Assembly: GCF_003057965.1 (NCBI RefSeq)
Contig: NZ_CP020921.1
Span: forward strand, 879,001-943,000
Length of the DNA stretch: 64,000 bases
Direction: 5' to 3'
Origin: Thermodesulfobium acidiphilum
Lineage (GTDB): Bacteria; Thermodesulfobiota; Thermodesulfobiia; Thermodesulfobiales; Thermodesulfobiaceae
Shown: positions 52,688 to 61,832 of the stretch, in pieces
Numbering within the stretch: position 1 is the stretch's first letter
How the letters are laid out: each line of letters starts with the position of its first letter
Program-made: the position numbers and the translations under genes
Notes under the pieces: model-generated
Told to the model about the DNA's origin: nothing
The model's input: the letters and a program-made list of their open reading frames with translations, nothing else
Databases searched by the model: none

Positions 52688-54319
52688 TTACCTCTTTTCA
52701 TAATTATATATGTTTGGATAAATTAATCTATAATCACGATAGATTTTAATTACATCCTCATCACAAAGAACGATTATATCTTTAAAAGGTTTAAAAATCT
52801 GAGTTCTTGATATAGAAAAGCTAGTGGTAGGTGCTTTTACAACGCAATTTTCACCTTGTCTAATAAATTCAAATCTTCCTTCGCCAGATTCTATAACTAC
52901 CCCTTTTTTATCATTGTAAACCTTTATATCAGTTGTCTTTATAAACAATAATGAGCTGATCAAGAATACTATAAAAATATAAAAAATAACAGAATTATAC
53001 TTATTAAAAATTACTAGAGCTAGGATCAAATAATAAAGATATACGCTAAAGAGAGGCATTTTAGCAAATAGAACTGAAGACAGGGGAAAATTTGACCACC
53101 CTTTAACAATGTAAATTACTAAATCAGTTATATAGGTAATAAAGTAGCCGATGTATTGTGAAAAAAAACCTGAAATTGTCATAAAAAAACTCAATACAAA
53201 TCCTATAAGTAAAAATATTTCTAAAAATGGTGTAATAAATATATTAGTAAATAGCGAAAGAAAGGAAACGTTATTAAAATAATTAACTATAACTGGGAAT
53301 AGAAATATAAATACAGAAAACGAAAGCAAAAATAATTCAATCACATAGTTTTTAAAATCAAGTTTTCTTCTTATCTCACCTGCAAAAAACATCGCAAATA
53401 TGCATAAGAATGTTAGTTGAAAGCTAATATCAAATAAAGTATAGGGATCAAATATTAGAAATAAAATCATAACCAATAATGTTAAATTAAATGAAGAATA
53501 ATTGATCCTAAAAAGTTCAGCTAAAGCGACAAATAAAATTAAACCACCAGCTCTTATAACAGGAGGGTCAAGACCAACGTTTAAACAAAACAAGGATGTA
53601 AAAAATGAGATAACAATAAATGATAAGATAGGATTGATGGACATCCTCTTCAAGAAGTAAAAAAATAGTGAAAAAATCATTGATACCTGAGCTCCTGAAA
53701 CAACCAAAATGTGCAAAAGACCTGTTCGATTAAAAGCATTGTAGACCTCTTTGGGAGGTTGAAAAAGATCATCCCCATATAGCATAGCTCCAAATACTTT
53801 CCCTGTTTGATCTGGCATATTCTTTTTAATAGCGTCTTCAACATATTTTTTGAAGAAAAAGATGTTATTTTCACCTGTTTTTTCGATTTTATTTGCTATT
53901 ATTAAAGAATTACCAATTATTTCACCGTCAAATAAGATATTATCTCCTTGTTGAAAATTTGTTTTTCCTCTGTATATTACCCTTTCAATTTTAGATGAAA
54001 AGTATTTTGGACTCTGTAGAAAAACTTTTAACAAGTTATTTTTTTGATTAATTACAAAAGCTGAAAAGAAGAAACTTTTATAACTAAATTTTGATAAATC
54101 CCTACAGTATGAGATTGCTAAACCGCTAAACAACAATGCTAGGGAAATTAAAATTATTAGTATATAAAATTTGATTTTTCCAATCTCAAAGGAAATTAAA
54201 AAAAGTAGTAGTGAAGTAAAAAAATATACAAGCAAAGCAAAAATTGAATAATTATAGTATAAAAATATACCGCTACAAAATGATAATGAAGGTAATATTA
54301 AAGGATATCTCCAGATCAA
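52688..54319 (-). CDS. comEC: ComEC/Rec2 family competence protein
   Basis: The 543-residue membrane channel protein imports single-stranded DNA in transformation. About ten hydrophobic segments are present; the core VFGAMLYGDD, FNRTGLLHILVVSGAQVSM and the later membrane block are the ComEC competence domain. The metallo-beta-lactamase domain of full-length ComEC is missing; only about 70 residues follow the last helix. The TTG start overlaps comEA's stop as TTGA. Confidence 0.9.
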   Translation of the reverse strand: MIWRYPLILPSLSFCSGIFLYYNYSIFALLVYFFTSLLLFLISFEIGKIKFYILIILISLALLFSGLAISYCRDLSKFSYKSFFFSAFVINQKNNLLKVFLQSPKYFSSKIERVIYRGKTNFQQGDNILFDGEIIGNSLIIANKIEKTGENNIFFFKKYVEDAIKKNMPDQTGKVFGAMLYGDDLFQPPKEVYNAFNRTGLLHILVVSGAQVSMIFSLFFYFLKRMSINPILSFIVISFFTSLFCLNVGLDPPVIRAGGLILFVALAELFRINYSSFNLTLLVMILFLIFDPYTLFDISFQLTFLCIFAMFFAGEIRRKLDFKNYVIELFLLSFSVFIFLFPVIVNYFNNVSFLSLFTNIFITPFLEIFLLIGFVLSFFMTISGFFSQYIGYFITYITDLVIYIVKGWSNFPLSSVLFAKMPLFSVYLYYLILALVIFNKYNSVIFYIFIVFLISSLLFIKTTDIKVYNDKKGVVIESGEGRFEFIRQGENCVVKAPTTSFSISRTQIFKPFKDIIVLCDEDVIKIYRDYRLIYPNIYNYEKR

Positions 54320-54897
54320 AAAGTAATAAGCCCTTTCAATCTATTAATTTTTGCGCTTGAAAAGTTTAGTCGTTGTTTAAAGTCTTCAATATCTTTAAAC
54401 TTTGATTTATTTCTTTCATCTATTATTTTCTCTGCAGTAACTTTACCTATCCCAGGCAGGGAATCAAGTTCTTCTAAAGACGCCAGGTTAATATTTATCA
54501 GTAAGCTTTGGTTAGAATCAGAACTACTTTTAAAAGGGATCTTTATTGTTTGATTTTGTCTGAGAACTTTATTTAAAGTTAAAGTTGAAGTATCTGCATT
54601 ATCCAGACAGCCACCAGCTATTACGATAAGATCTTGAACTTTTGAACCATATGGAACATGATATTTACCAGGATTTTTAACAGCTCCTTTAATCTGAACC
54701 AAAATTTCTTTTTCAGCGATAGAAGAATTAATCTTTACGCTGTTTTTTTTGCTTTTATTATTATATTGATTGTTATTTTCATTCTGTACGTCGCCAAAGG
54801 AACTTGAATTATTATTTGTTCCCTGACTGAAACCCCAATATGCAACGACAAAAGCTATAAAGATTAGTGAAAATATGATAGATAATTTTTCTCTCAT
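54316..54897 (-). CDS. comEA: ComEA family DNA-binding competence protein
   Basis: The 193-residue protein has a membrane anchor (LSIIFSLIFIAFVVAYWGF), a low-complexity asparagine-rich stalk, an SLBB domain (VQIKGAVKNPGKYHVPYG), and a C-terminal helix-hairpin-helix pair (NINLASLEELDSLPGIG) that binds double-stranded DNA outside the membrane. It is coupled to comEC and follows leuS by 7 nt. Confidence 0.93.
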   Translation of the reverse strand: MREKLSIIFSLIFIAFVVAYWGFSQGTNNNSSSFGDVQNENNNQYNNKSKKNSVKINSSIAEKEILVQIKGAVKNPGKYHVPYGSKVQDLIVIAGGCLDNADTSTLTLNKVLRQNQTIKIPFKSSSDSNQSLLININLASLEELDSLPGIGKVTAEKIIDERNKSKFKDIEDFKQRLNFSSAKINRLKGLITF

Positions 54898-54904
54898 GCA
54901 ATTT

Positions 54905-57385
54905 TTATTTAACTACTATGTTAAAAATTTTGTTTTTCACATAAATTTTTTTCAAAATCTGTTTCCCCTCTATAAATTTTTTTACTCTAAGACTAGACAT
55001 TACTTTGTCTGTTATAGCTTCTTCTTCCAAATCCTTTTCAACCATAATCTTATCTCTTAGCTTCCCATTAACTTGTATCGCAATTGTGCATATATCATCT
55101 TCAAGATAATCTGGGTCTACCTCTGGCCAGCTTTGAAAACATACAAGATCGGTGTGTCCCATTTTTGACCATATTTCTTCAGATATATGTGGCGCAAAAA
55201 CCGAGAGAATTATAGTAAACGTTTCAAATATTTTCTTTATTAATTCAGGCCTTAACTTTTTGTTTCTAAGAGAATATGAAAAATCATTAGTAAATTCCAT
55301 CAATGCTGCTATTGAAGTATTGAAGTGAAACTTATTTTCTATGTCGTTACCAGCTTTTAAGAGGGTTTTATTTAGTTTTTTGTAAATGTTAACTTCATCT
55401 TCAGTAAGGTCGCTTCCTATTGAAGCTTCTACATTCTTTATTGAATCTAAGTTTTCATTAAAAAGTTTCCATATTCTTGCCAAAAAGCGATGAGCACCTT
55501 CTACTCCTTGATCGCTCCATTCGAGATCTTTTTCGGGTGGTGCTGCAAAGAGAATAAATAACCTGGCCGTATCAGCCCCATACGTTGAAATTATTTCTTC
55601 AGGATCAACAATATTGCCCTTAGATTTAGACATCTTTTCGCCGTCTTTTAAAACCATCCCCTGAGTCAAAAGATTAGAGAAAGGTTCGTCAATATTTAAA
55701 AATCCTAAATCTCTCAAAACTTTTATAAAAAATCTGGAATAAAGAAGATGTAATACAGCGTGCTCTACACCACCAATATATTGATCTACACTCATCCAGA
55801 ATTTAGCTTTTTCTAAAGAAAATGGTTCATTATTGTTCTTTGGATCACAAAATCTAAGGTAATACCATGAAGAATCAACAAATGTATCCATAGTATCTGT
55901 TTCTCTTCTGGCATCTGAACCACAAATTGGACACTTTGTCTTTATGAATTCATCAATATTTGACAAAGGAGATCCACCCGTGCCTGTAAATTCTACATTT
56001 GTTGGTAAAATAACAGGCAGGTCTTCTTCTCTCAATGGTACTATTCCACACTTTTCACAATAAATTATTGGAATGGGCGTTCCCCAATACCTTTGCCTTG
56101 ATATAAGCCAATCCCTTAACCTTATTTGTTTTGAAAAACTAGCCATTTGTTCTTTTTGAAACATTTCAACAATTTTCTTTTTTGCATCTGAACTTCTTAG
56201 GCCTGATATGTGTGGTGAATTTACAACAATTCCTTCTTCTTCATAAGCCTTATCTTCTTCATAAAATCCATTGCTTTCAGGTTTAATTACATATTTTATA
56301 GGCAAATTTTTTTCTTTAGCAAATTCAAAGTCTCTAGAATCATGAGCTGGAACCCCCATTACTGCTCCGGTACCATAACCCATAAGAACATAATTAGAAG
56401 CATAAACCTGTATCTTTTCATTTGTAAGAGGGTTTATTACCTGGATCCCAAGCGCTACACCTTTTTTTTCAGTCACCCCCACTGTAAATCTATTTTGTAC
56501 TCTTTCCCTTTCATACTCTTTAATGAATTCTTTTAATTCATTGTTATCTTTACTTTCCAAAATACTCTTAACTATTGGGTGTTCAGCTGAAACTACAAGA
56601 AACGTAGCACCTCCCAAGGTATCTGCTCTAGTTGTAAAAACTTCAATAAAATCATCTTTGTATCCTTCAACTTTTTCAGCTAACTTGAATCTTATCATTA
56701 CACCTTCTGATAGACCTATCCAGTTTCTTTGCATAACTTTTACTTTCTGAGGCCAACCGTCTAACATATCGAGATCTCTCGAAAGTTCTTCAGCATAGTT
56801 TGTAATCTTAAAAAACCACTGCTCTAATTCCTTCAGTTCAACTTCACTTTTACATCTCCAGCATCTTCCCTCTTCAGCCTGTTCATTTGCTAGCACAGTC
56901 TTACATTCTGGGCACCAATTTACCTTTGATTTGTTCTTATAGACCAAACCCTTTTTATAAAATTGAAGAAATAGCCATTGATTCCATTTATAATAATCTG
57001 GAAAACAGGTAGCAATTTCTCTATCCCAATCATAACTTATACCCAAAGAATTAAGCTGTCTTTTCATATTTTCGATATTTTTTATGGTCCACTCATATGG
57101 GTGTACTCCATATTTTATGGCTGCATTTTCTGCAGGCATCCCAAATGCATCCCACCCCATTGGATGAAGTACATTATAGGATTTCATTCTATAATAGCGA
57201 GCGACCACATCTCCTATTGTATAATTTCTAACATGCCCCATATGCAAATTTCCAGATGGATAGGGAAACATTTCTAAAATGTACATTTTTTTGTTCCCTT
57301 TTTCGTCATCTGTTTTAAAAGCCTTTTTTTCTCTCCAAACATTTTGCCACTTTTTTTCTATTGTTTCAAAAGGATATAAGCCCAA
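54905..57385 (-). CDS. leuS: Leucyl-tRNA synthetase
   Basis: Class I synthetase of 826 residues charging tRNA-Leu. It has the HIGH motif in PYPSGNLHMGHVRNY, a zinc-knuckle CPECKTVLANEQ with CWRC, the CP1 editing domain (TTRADTLGGATFLVVS, GTGAVMGVPAHDSRD), KMSKSKGN and an anticodon-binding domain. The start is TTG, 9 nt after GGGAGG. It leads the leuS-comEA-comEC-holA unit. A tRNA-Leu(TAG) gene lies at 4.5 kb. Confidence 0.96.
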   Translation of the reverse strand: MGLYPFETIEKKWQNVWREKKAFKTDDEKGNKKMYILEMFPYPSGNLHMGHVRNYTIGDVVARYYRMKSYNVLHPMGWDAFGMPAENAAIKYGVHPYEWTIKNIENMKRQLNSLGISYDWDREIATCFPDYYKWNQWLFLQFYKKGLVYKNKSKVNWCPECKTVLANEQAEEGRCWRCKSEVELKELEQWFFKITNYAEELSRDLDMLDGWPQKVKVMQRNWIGLSEGVMIRFKLAEKVEGYKDDFIEVFTTRADTLGGATFLVVSAEHPIVKSILESKDNNELKEFIKEYERERVQNRFTVGVTEKKGVALGIQVINPLTNEKIQVYASNYVLMGYGTGAVMGVPAHDSRDFEFAKEKNLPIKYVIKPESNGFYEEDKAYEEEGIVVNSPHISGLRSSDAKKKIVEMFQKEQMASFSKQIRLRDWLISRQRYWGTPIPIIYCEKCGIVPLREEDLPVILPTNVEFTGTGGSPLSNIDEFIKTKCPICGSDARRETDTMDTFVDSSWYYLRFCDPKNNNEPFSLEKAKFWMSVDQYIGGVEHAVLHLLYSRFFIKVLRDLGFLNIDEPFSNLLTQGMVLKDGEKMSKSKGNIVDPEEIISTYGADTARLFILFAAPPEKDLEWSDQGVEGAHRFLARIWKLFNENLDSIKNVEASIGSDLTEDEVNIYKKLNKTLLKAGNDIENKFHFNTSIAALMEFTNDFSYSLRNKKLRPELIKKIFETFTIILSVFAPHISEEIWSKMGHTDLVCFQSWPEVDPDYLEDDICTIAIQVNGKLRDKIMVEKDLEEEAITDKVMSSLRVKKFIEGKQILKKIYVKNKIFNIVVK

Positions 57386-57614
57386 CTATATTGCCTCCCC
57401 AATTTTTAGTATAGTATCTGGAATATTATAAACCTAAATCATAATTTTATAAATTTTAGACTTATTTAAATATAATTAAAGTTTTTAGCTAAAATATTTA
57501 TTAATATATAAAAAATTCTTATAAAAAAATTTTGCTAATAGTGCTATTATTTAATTAAAAGCTTAATTTTGTAAGTCTTTTTATTACAAAAATAAATTTT
57601 CAAAGGAGGGTAGT

Positions 57615-58076
57615 ATGAAAATCCTGGTAGGGGTTAACGATTCAAATGACTCCCAAGACGTTGCAAGATGGGCAATTAAATTTGCAAGCCAGGATAAAAA
57701 TGGAGAGGTTATCTTAGTCTTTGTAGAAAAGAGAATGCCATTTATCTCTTATGAAGACATTACTGACGAACAACTAATGGCACTAGCACAATTAGACGGA
57801 GAAATAATTTTCGAAAAGTGCTTAAAGGGGTTGGATACTAAGGGTGTTATAATTCATGAAAAAATTGTTTTGGGAGATCCGAGCACTGAAATTTTGAAAA
57901 TTGCCAAAGAGGAGAAAGTAGATTTTATTGCTTTGGGCACTAGAGCGCTCTCACCTGTGTGTAAAATGTTTATGTGTTCCGTTTCAGAAAGAGTTATTAA
58001 AAAATCCACAATACCTGTAATAATAAATAGATTTCCATTCGAATCAGAAAAAATTTTGCAAACTGCTAATACCTAA
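57615..58076 (+). CDS. Universal stress protein (UspA family)
   Basis: The 153-residue protein has the Usp fold: ILVGVNDSNDSQDVARWAIKFA at the start and the ATP-binding type motif GDPSTEILKIA ... ALGTRALSP. The usual G2xG9xGST pattern is altered (GTRALSPVCKMFMCSVSERV), so ATP binding is uncertain. AAAGGAGGG precedes the ATG. The gene stands alone, with about 230 bp of AT-rich DNA upstream that probably holds its promoter but shows no clear box. Confidence 0.92.
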   Translation: MKILVGVNDSNDSQDVARWAIKFASQDKNGEVILVFVEKRMPFISYEDITDEQLMALAQLDGEIIFEKCLKGLDTKGVIIHEKIVLGDPSTEILKIAKEEKVDFIALGTRALSPVCKMFMCSVSERVIKKSTIPVIINRFPFESEKILQTANT

Positions 58077-58145
58077 AGGAGGAATAAAATTTAAAAATAT
58101 GCACTTTTTTCCTAAAAATCATCTCTTCAACACATGGGTTTCACG

Positions 58146-58178
58146 CACACCTGGCTTACAATAATAAAGCTGGGTGTG
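58146..58178. terminator. Hairpin between convergent uspA and GGDEF-EAL genes
   Basis: CACACCTGGCTT and AAGCTGGGTGTG pair over 12 positions (two are G-T) around an 8-9 nt AT loop. On the plus strand it is followed by TGATTTTAAAATATTT, a short U-rich tail, so it may end uspA transcription. It probably stops transcripts from both sides. Confidence 0.55.
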
Positions 58179-58192
58179 TGATTTTAAAATAT

Positions 58193-60877
58193 TTAAAAAT
58201 TTTCTTTTAACTCGCGTTTCCTTTTGCGATATTCTTTAATAATGGCTCTTTCAAGGTTGTTTTCAATTTCTCTTATTTTATTCCAATTATCTTCAATTGG
58301 GTTTTTATTCATAACATTTACAGCATTATAATATTCTTCGTAATATTTAAATACTAAGCTATCTTCAGGTATTCCCATATTTTTCATATCAATGTAAAGC
58401 TGGCTGTTTTTAAAATCTTTAAAAGATAAAATATCCTCTATATGAAAACCAAAGTATATTGACCTTTCCAATATACCATGTTGAACCAATTGCTTTGAAT
58501 ATATTCCTAATAAACTCTTTAAGGAGCGAAATCTATAAGATCCAGAAATCAAAAAATCTCTTAACAGATCTTTTGGCATTGGTTTTGCAATTGCGTAACC
58601 TTGAAGTAAGGGAACTCCCATTGAAATCAGAGCATCAAATATATCGGGAGTTTCTACACCTTCTACTACAAAATATATTCCTTTTGCTCTGGCAAGACCA
58701 AAAATAGATTCTACGAAGTGAAGATCCTGAGGATTCTTTTCTAAACCCCGAATAAAGCTCTGATCTAACTTTATCTTATCGATTGATAAATTTTTTATTC
58801 TTAACAATGAAGAATAAGCGCTACCTACATCATCAAGTGCAAGTCGAACCCCAATTTTTTTTAATTCTGCAAGATACTCTATTGCTTTCTCTATCTGGGC
58901 AAATTCAGTCCTTTCAAGTATTTCAAAAAATATCTTTGAGGGTTCTAATTTGCTTTTTTGTATAATATTCTTTGCGATCTCAACAAATTTTTCTGAAACG
59001 AAACCAGGTTCAACGTTCACTGAAACAATTAAAGAAAAACCATCATCTTTTAATTCTTCGAGATCTCTAAGTGCAATTGTTAACACCTGTCTAGTTAATT
59101 CTAAAAGATTATCATTTGTAAATTTTGAGAGAAATTTTTCGGGATAAAGGATATCACCTGAATCATCTAAAAGTCTTGCAAGAGCTTCAACTCCAACTAT
59201 ACTTGAAGTTTGGTTATCATAAATTGGCTGATAATAAACTACTACTCTATCCTTTTCCAACAACATTTGATAATGATTTTGTTTCTTTGTTATTTCATCA
59301 CCATATATAGTCCAAAAATTAGACCTGTCTTGCTTATGTTTTTTACTATCATAGAGGGCTTGCAGCGCATTTCTTATCATTTCATTCTGGCTTTCAACTT
59401 TTACATAAGGGAAAAGACTCACACCCATACTTAAACCAATTATATTAACCACAGAACTATCCTTTAAATGAATTGGATCAAGTATATTCTTTTCAATCTT
59501 TTTAAATATTACAGAAAGCTTATCTCTATCCTGACAATTTTCAAATATAATTGCAAATTCATCTCCAACAATGCTAAACCTGCATATAAAATCTGTTTTT
59601 CTAAGAGATGTTTTCAATCTTGATGCAACTACTTTTAATACTTCATTGCCAGCTAAATAACCGAATTTCTCATTGATTGTTCTAAAGCGATCAATATTTA
59701 TTATTGCAAGTGCCATAGGCCAACCAAATCTCTTTGCTCGCAAAAAGGCATTTTCAAGTTCTCTCTCAAGCATAATCCTATTTGGAAGTCCTGTTAAGGG
59801 GTCGTAGCTTTCTTGGTACTTCAATTCTTCGCTTAATTTACCTCTTTCTGTTACATCTATAACAGTCCAGATTACATATTTCACGTTATCTTGAGCTTCT
59901 ATTAGAGTGCCAGAAATATCTGAATATAAGATTGTTTTATTTTTTTTAAGAAAACAAACGTTTCTAAGTACTGCGCTCTTGTTCTGAAAAACTGTTTCTT
60001 TAGTAAATTGCCCAACTTTTTCATAGGTTTCATCATCAGGATAAAACTCTCTTATTTTTAAACCAATTATCTCCCTTTCATCCTCAAAACCTAACATAAC
60101 TGCAAAAGTTTTGTTCGAGCTAATTATTTCCCTTTGAGGATATTTAAGCATCACAATTCCAACTCCTGCATTGTTTAACAAGGCATTTCTTAATTGAGCA
60201 AGTTTTATTTCTTTATTAACTATATCAATATGCTCTAAACCCATACCTATAGCGTATGAAATTCTTTCTAAGGTTTCTCTAACTAAAGCATCCTCAAAAA
60301 AATTTTCTTCAGAATGATAAAAAGAGATTATTCCCCATATGTTGTTATTTCTAAAGATCGGAAATGCAGCACCTGACGATAAATTATATTTTTTTGATTT
60401 TTCATACCAAATTTTTGGCACCGGGTCTCTTAAAAAGTTCAAATAAACAGGTTTCTTTTCCCTAAATGCTTTACCTACCATTCCTTGGCCTTCAGGTATA
60501 TCTGAACGAACAGATATATTTATGCCATTTAAAATTCCTGGAATGCCAGATATACTCTTAAATTCTATTTCTTCATTTTTGTTTGTAGTCCCAATAAAAA
60601 CAAGTTTTATATCGGTATGCATAAATATTAGTTCACATATTGTCTTAAGGAAAGAATTTTCATCTTTTATTTTATAGGCTATTTGATTTATTTGAAACAA
60701 TAAAACGTTTAACTCTAGTAAATTAGATAAAGATTCTTTATTTTTATTCAAACTTCTTAATTGAAATTTTTCATCTGCTTGTAGAAAAAAAGAATGGTTC
60801 GTTTTTTTAATTGAATTTTTCTTGTGAAAAAAATTTTTGGACTTAAATTTTTTTGAGTTATCGTTATAACTTTTCAT
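58193..60877 (-). CDS. GAF-PAS-GGDEF-EAL cyclic di-GMP protein
   Basis: The 894-residue soluble protein has a charged N terminus, a GAF domain (about 50-215, with KIWYEKSKKYNLSSGAAFPIF), a PAS domain (about 230-350), a GGDEF domain (about 360-515) whose active-site motif is altered to SIVGDEFAII, and an EAL phosphodiesterase domain (about 530-780) that keeps GVEALARL, ILERTEFAQ, LDDVGSAYSSL, IDKIKLDQSF and VEGVETPD. It is therefore more likely to break down than to make cyclic di-GMP. About 110 residues of charged helix follow. Its GAF region resembles the one at 27.5-28 kb. Confidence 0.9.
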   Translation of the reverse strand: MKSYNDNSKKFKSKNFFHKKNSIKKTNHSFFLQADEKFQLRSLNKNKESLSNLLELNVLLFQINQIAYKIKDENSFLKTICELIFMHTDIKLVFIGTTNKNEEIEFKSISGIPGILNGINISVRSDIPEGQGMVGKAFREKKPVYLNFLRDPVPKIWYEKSKKYNLSSGAAFPIFRNNNIWGIISFYHSEENFFEDALVRETLERISYAIGMGLEHIDIVNKEIKLAQLRNALLNNAGVGIVMLKYPQREIISSNKTFAVMLGFEDEREIIGLKIREFYPDDETYEKVGQFTKETVFQNKSAVLRNVCFLKKNKTILYSDISGTLIEAQDNVKYVIWTVIDVTERGKLSEELKYQESYDPLTGLPNRIMLERELENAFLRAKRFGWPMALAIINIDRFRTINEKFGYLAGNEVLKVVASRLKTSLRKTDFICRFSIVGDEFAIIFENCQDRDKLSVIFKKIEKNILDPIHLKDSSVVNIIGLSMGVSLFPYVKVESQNEMIRNALQALYDSKKHKQDRSNFWTIYGDEITKKQNHYQMLLEKDRVVVYYQPIYDNQTSSIVGVEALARLLDDSGDILYPEKFLSKFTNDNLLELTRQVLTIALRDLEELKDDGFSLIVSVNVEPGFVSEKFVEIAKNIIQKSKLEPSKIFFEILERTEFAQIEKAIEYLAELKKIGVRLALDDVGSAYSSLLRIKNLSIDKIKLDQSFIRGLEKNPQDLHFVESIFGLARAKGIYFVVEGVETPDIFDALISMGVPLLQGYAIAKPMPKDLLRDFLISGSYRFRSLKSLLGIYSKQLVQHGILERSIYFGFHIEDILSFKDFKNSQLYIDMKNMGIPEDSLVFKYYEEYYNAVNVMNKNPIEDNWNKIREIENNLERAIIKEYRKRKRELKENF

Positions 60878-60902
60878 AATCTAGACAAAAGCCTCTTTAA
60901 AA

Positions 60903-60930
60903 ATTATATTTAATAAATAACTGATAACAA
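60903..60930 (-). promoter_or_regulatory. Candidate promoter of the GGDEF-EAL gene
   Basis: On the minus strand, TTGTTA (60925-60930) and TATAAT (60903-60908) are spaced 16 bp apart, about 25 bp before the ATG at 60877. The -10 is perfect; the -35 matches at four of six positions. The G12 run lies about 60 bp further upstream. Confidence 0.4.
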
Positions 60931-60990
60931 AAATAAACTTTTTTGAATTTGTAAAAATTTTTCTGAAGTGCTTTTTAACAGTATGTGTAT

Positions 60991-61002
60991 GGGGGGGGGG
61001 GG
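60991..61002 (+). repeat. G12 homopolymer run
   Basis: Twelve consecutive guanines follow ATGTGTAT in a region that is otherwise about 75% A+T. With 12 Gs a frame from the preceding ATG ends at once (TGA); with 11 it reads on through AEKHQKVVNLIQGKSEIRK before a stop. Such runs change length readily. Confidence 0.95.
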
Positions 61003-61520
61003 CTGAAAAGCATCAAAAAGTGGTAAACCTTATACAAGGAAAAAGTGAAATAAGAAAATAGTACAACATTAGCAAAATAAAAAAACCTATCCTTTAAAAA
61101 ACTTGAAACCATAAAAAACACTTTTAAAAATTACAAAATATATTACTCTTCTAATCAAATTAGCTATTTCTCCATCCTAAAAGCTAAAATTAAAATTAAA
61201 GAAAACATATCATTTTTTGTATAAAGCCTGATATTCAATCATGCTTTAAAATTATATCATATAGCACTTTGTTGAGCTAGAATCTCGTAGTAAATTTTTG
61301 CTTTTTAACACGATAGCTATAGTTAGCAGTTGTTTAATACTGTTAAAAAATTTTTAGAAAATTATTTTAAGAAATAACTAAACAGAATTAATAAGAACTT
61401 AAAAATTTTAGCGCATCCAAACCAAAATTTATGTTTATTCCAAGTTGAATATTAAATATGATGACAAAATAAAAATATTTGTTTTATCGTATGAAGTATA
61501 TGCTAAACTATGTTATAGTT
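61003..61520. other. Gene-poor AT-rich stretch, possible gene remnants
   Basis: No intact gene can be supported here. On the plus strand short stretches such as KHQKVVNLIQGKSEIRK after the G run and KKPILKNLK near 61080 look protein-like but are closed by stops within 25 codons, which suggests a decayed gene of unknown type. The rest is low-complexity A+T. A TATAG-like box near 61512 may serve the leader that follows. Confidence 0.45.
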
Positions 61521-61621
61521 TCTCCGAGTTTGCATTTCTAAAGCTTAAATGCTATGAGTACAAACCGATACGGTAGTTTTGGAAACGAAACTGCCCCCAC
61601 ATTTGGAAAGGAGGAAATTGT
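61521..61621 (+). ncRNA. Structured leader ahead of a 22-codon ORF
   Basis: Two good hairpins can form. The first pairs GTTT (61528-61531) with AAAC (61562-61565), encloses the GCATTT/AAATGC stem (61532-61537 with 61547-61552), and leaves a one-sided bulge. The second is a 9-bp stem, 61572-61580 with 61587-61595, with a GGAAAC-type loop. CCCCCAC, then GGAAAGGAGGAAATTGT and an ATG follow. The layout is that of a riboswitch or attenuator, but it matches no class I can name with confidence. Confidence 0.45.
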
Positions 61622-61690
61622 ATGAGATTTATACATTCAGATTATTATACTTGTTTTCTTGCCTCGCTAATTATCTTTTTCTACCCTTAG
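61622..61690 (+). CDS. Short ORF, 22 residues (possible leader peptide)
   Basis: ATG follows AAAGGAGG with 8 nt spacing. The product starts MRFIHSDYYTCF and continues as a short hydrophobic stretch (LASLIIFFYP), so it would be a small membrane peptide or a leader peptide. The strong ribosome site argues that it is translated. No homologue is known to me. Confidence 0.4.
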   Translation: MRFIHSDYYTCFLASLIIFFYP

Positions 61691-61712
61691 AAAAATTTGC
61701 TTTTTTGATTTA

Positions 61713-61743
61713 AAAACCTAAAACTTAAGTAAAATTAGGTTTT
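61713..61743 (+). terminator. AT-rich hairpin after the short ORF
   Basis: AAAACCTAA and TTAGGTTTT form a perfect 9-bp stem around a 13-nt loop. It lacks a long U run after the stem, but the stem's own TTTT could serve. It separates the short ORF from gapN and could act as a terminator or attenuator. Confidence 0.4.
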
Positions 61744-61832
61744 AGTAAATAAAGAACGATTATGTCGACAAAAGTTATAACATTTATGTTGTAGCGATCC
61801 AAATTTAAAAACTTAAATAGATGGAGGTTGTT

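Noticed and set aside
61003-61250. Insertion sequence or transposase gene
   Set aside because: Protein-like fragments are too short and no terminal inverted repeats or target duplications were seen.
61521-61621. Known riboswitch (c-di-GMP, T-box, SAM, Moco)
   Set aside because: Core sequence motifs of these classes, such as the T-box AGGGTGGNACCGCG, could not be found; only generic hairpins are present.
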